From assembly GCA_046496815.1 (NCBI GenBank), contig JAWOGN010000282.1:1-6846 (forward strand): 6,846 bases of DNA. Reading direction: 5' to 3'. Origin of the DNA: JAWOGN01 sp046496815 (GTDB lineage: Bacteria; Desulfobacterota; DSM-4660; Desulfatiglandales; Desulfatiglandaceae). The notes under the pieces are model-generated. The model did no database searches. It saw only the letters and a list, made by a program, of their open reading frames with translations, and was not told the DNA's origin. Below, piece after piece: positions 6,514 through 6,846 of this stretch. Each line of letters begins with the position of its first letter. Position 1 is the first letter of the stretch. The position numbers and the translations under genes were made by a program.

Positions 6514-6846
6514 TCATTCCTTTTCGAAGTATTTGGACAACAGATCTTTGGTCTTCACGACATTCATGTTCAATCCCAATTCCTTTCTGCCGAATCCCAT
6601 CGCCAGACCCAGGATTTGGGTCAAATACAGGACCGGGAGGTCATAGTGGGCCTCAAACTCCGATTCAATGCTTTTCTGATTGCCGTCATACATCACCGAA
6701 CAAAAGGGACACACCAGGCACATGGCATTTGCCCCCGCTTCGACAACATCATCCAACTTCTCTTTTGCTACAGACAGCGCCACAGTTTCATCCACGGGAA
6801 GCACCGGCCCGCCACAACATCTTTTCTTGCCGGGGTAATCAATTAC
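6514..6846 (-). CDS. hdrB: Heterodisulfide reductase subunit B, C-terminal part (cut by window edge)
   Basis: The last 110 residues of an HdrB-type CCG-domain protein; the frame is open to the window edge, so the start lies outside. The GTG at 6802-6804 is internal. Seen here is the second half of the C-terminal CCG motif: RCCGGPV near the edge, then CLVCPFC about 31 residues later. These cysteines, with one further upstream, bind the unusual non-cubane [4Fe-4S] clusters that cleave disulfides in HdrB. The following segment, with LPVLYLTQILGLAMG and ELGLNMN, is typical of the HdrB C-terminus. HdrB works with HdrC and the flavoprotein HdrA in the cytoplasm; in sulfate reducers such complexes take part in electron bifurcation or confurcation with a thiol/disulfide partner. 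It is convergent with the giant gene, 45 bp between stops, with no convincing terminator. Other CCG-domain proteins are possible but fit less well. Confidence 0.9.
   Translation of the reverse strand, partial: VIDYPGKKRCCGGPVLPVDETVALSVAKEKLDDVVEAGANAMCLVCPFCSVMYDGNQKSIESEFEAHYDLPVLYLTQILGLAMGFGRKELGLNMNVVKTKDLLSKYFEKE

Noticed and set aside
6485..6535. Possible bidirectional terminator between the convergent giant and hdrB genes
   Set aside because: CCCAGC/GCCGGG has a mismatch and a 3-nt loop, and GAAAAG/CTTTTC is only six A/T-rich pairs overlapping the hdrB stop; neither has a proper T-tract.
6422..6646. 74-codon plus-strand open frame across the gene junction
   Set aside because: Overlaps the end of the giant gene and runs antisense to hdrB; no start signal or similarity.

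Overview
The window looks like a chromosomal piece from an anaerobic bacterium, most likely a sulfate-reducing or syntrophic Desulfobacterota lineage (Desulfobacterales-like). This is inferred from gene content: the C-terminus of an HdrB-type heterodisulfide reductase subunit, a LivF-type ABC ATPase whose C-terminal tail resembles those I associate with phenylacetate-CoA ligase loci, and the start of an FprA-type (metallo-beta-lactamase/flavodiiron-like) gene. No database search was possible, so the taxonomic call is tentative.

Layout. Positions 69-269 (minus strand) hold a short ORF with a very good ribosome binding site and an FprA-like first ~28 residues, then unrelated sequence; I read it as the 5' stump of a broken gene. 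Positions 270-918 carry no convincing gene. Their main content is a ~328-bp non-coding inverted-repeat element (453-780) with near-perfect terminal repeats, a CTAG tetranucleotide at each end, and an inner AT-rich arm pair built from TTCGAA-like words; it looks like a MITE or another non-autonomous insertion. Positions 919-1722 encode a complete LivF-like branched-chain amino-acid/aromatic-acid type ABC ATPase. After 42 bp, and in the same reading frame, a giant 1567-residue protein follows (1765-6468). From 6846 back to 6514 on the minus strand is the C-terminal 110 residues of HdrB, convergent with the giant gene.

The most interesting object is the giant protein. Its N-terminal ~400 residues have a Rossmann/methyltransferase-like strand pattern without a recognisable SAM glycine motif. 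A central-to-late segment (about residues 925-1150) aligns by eye with the HD phosphohydrolase domain of GlnD, the PII uridylyl-removing enzyme: LPEF start, QDLG in place of HD, and a conserved LVRHH block. Most metal-binding histidines and aspartates are replaced. The C-terminus is rich in charged heptad-like helix. I know of no characterised protein with this composition, so it is a candidate pseudo-enzyme or sensor/scaffold of unknown function.

The LivF-like gene and the giant gene may be co-transcribed. Nothing in the window supplies the permease, LivG or binding protein, so LivF is an orphan here. No RNA gene, CRISPR array or clear intrinsic terminator was found.
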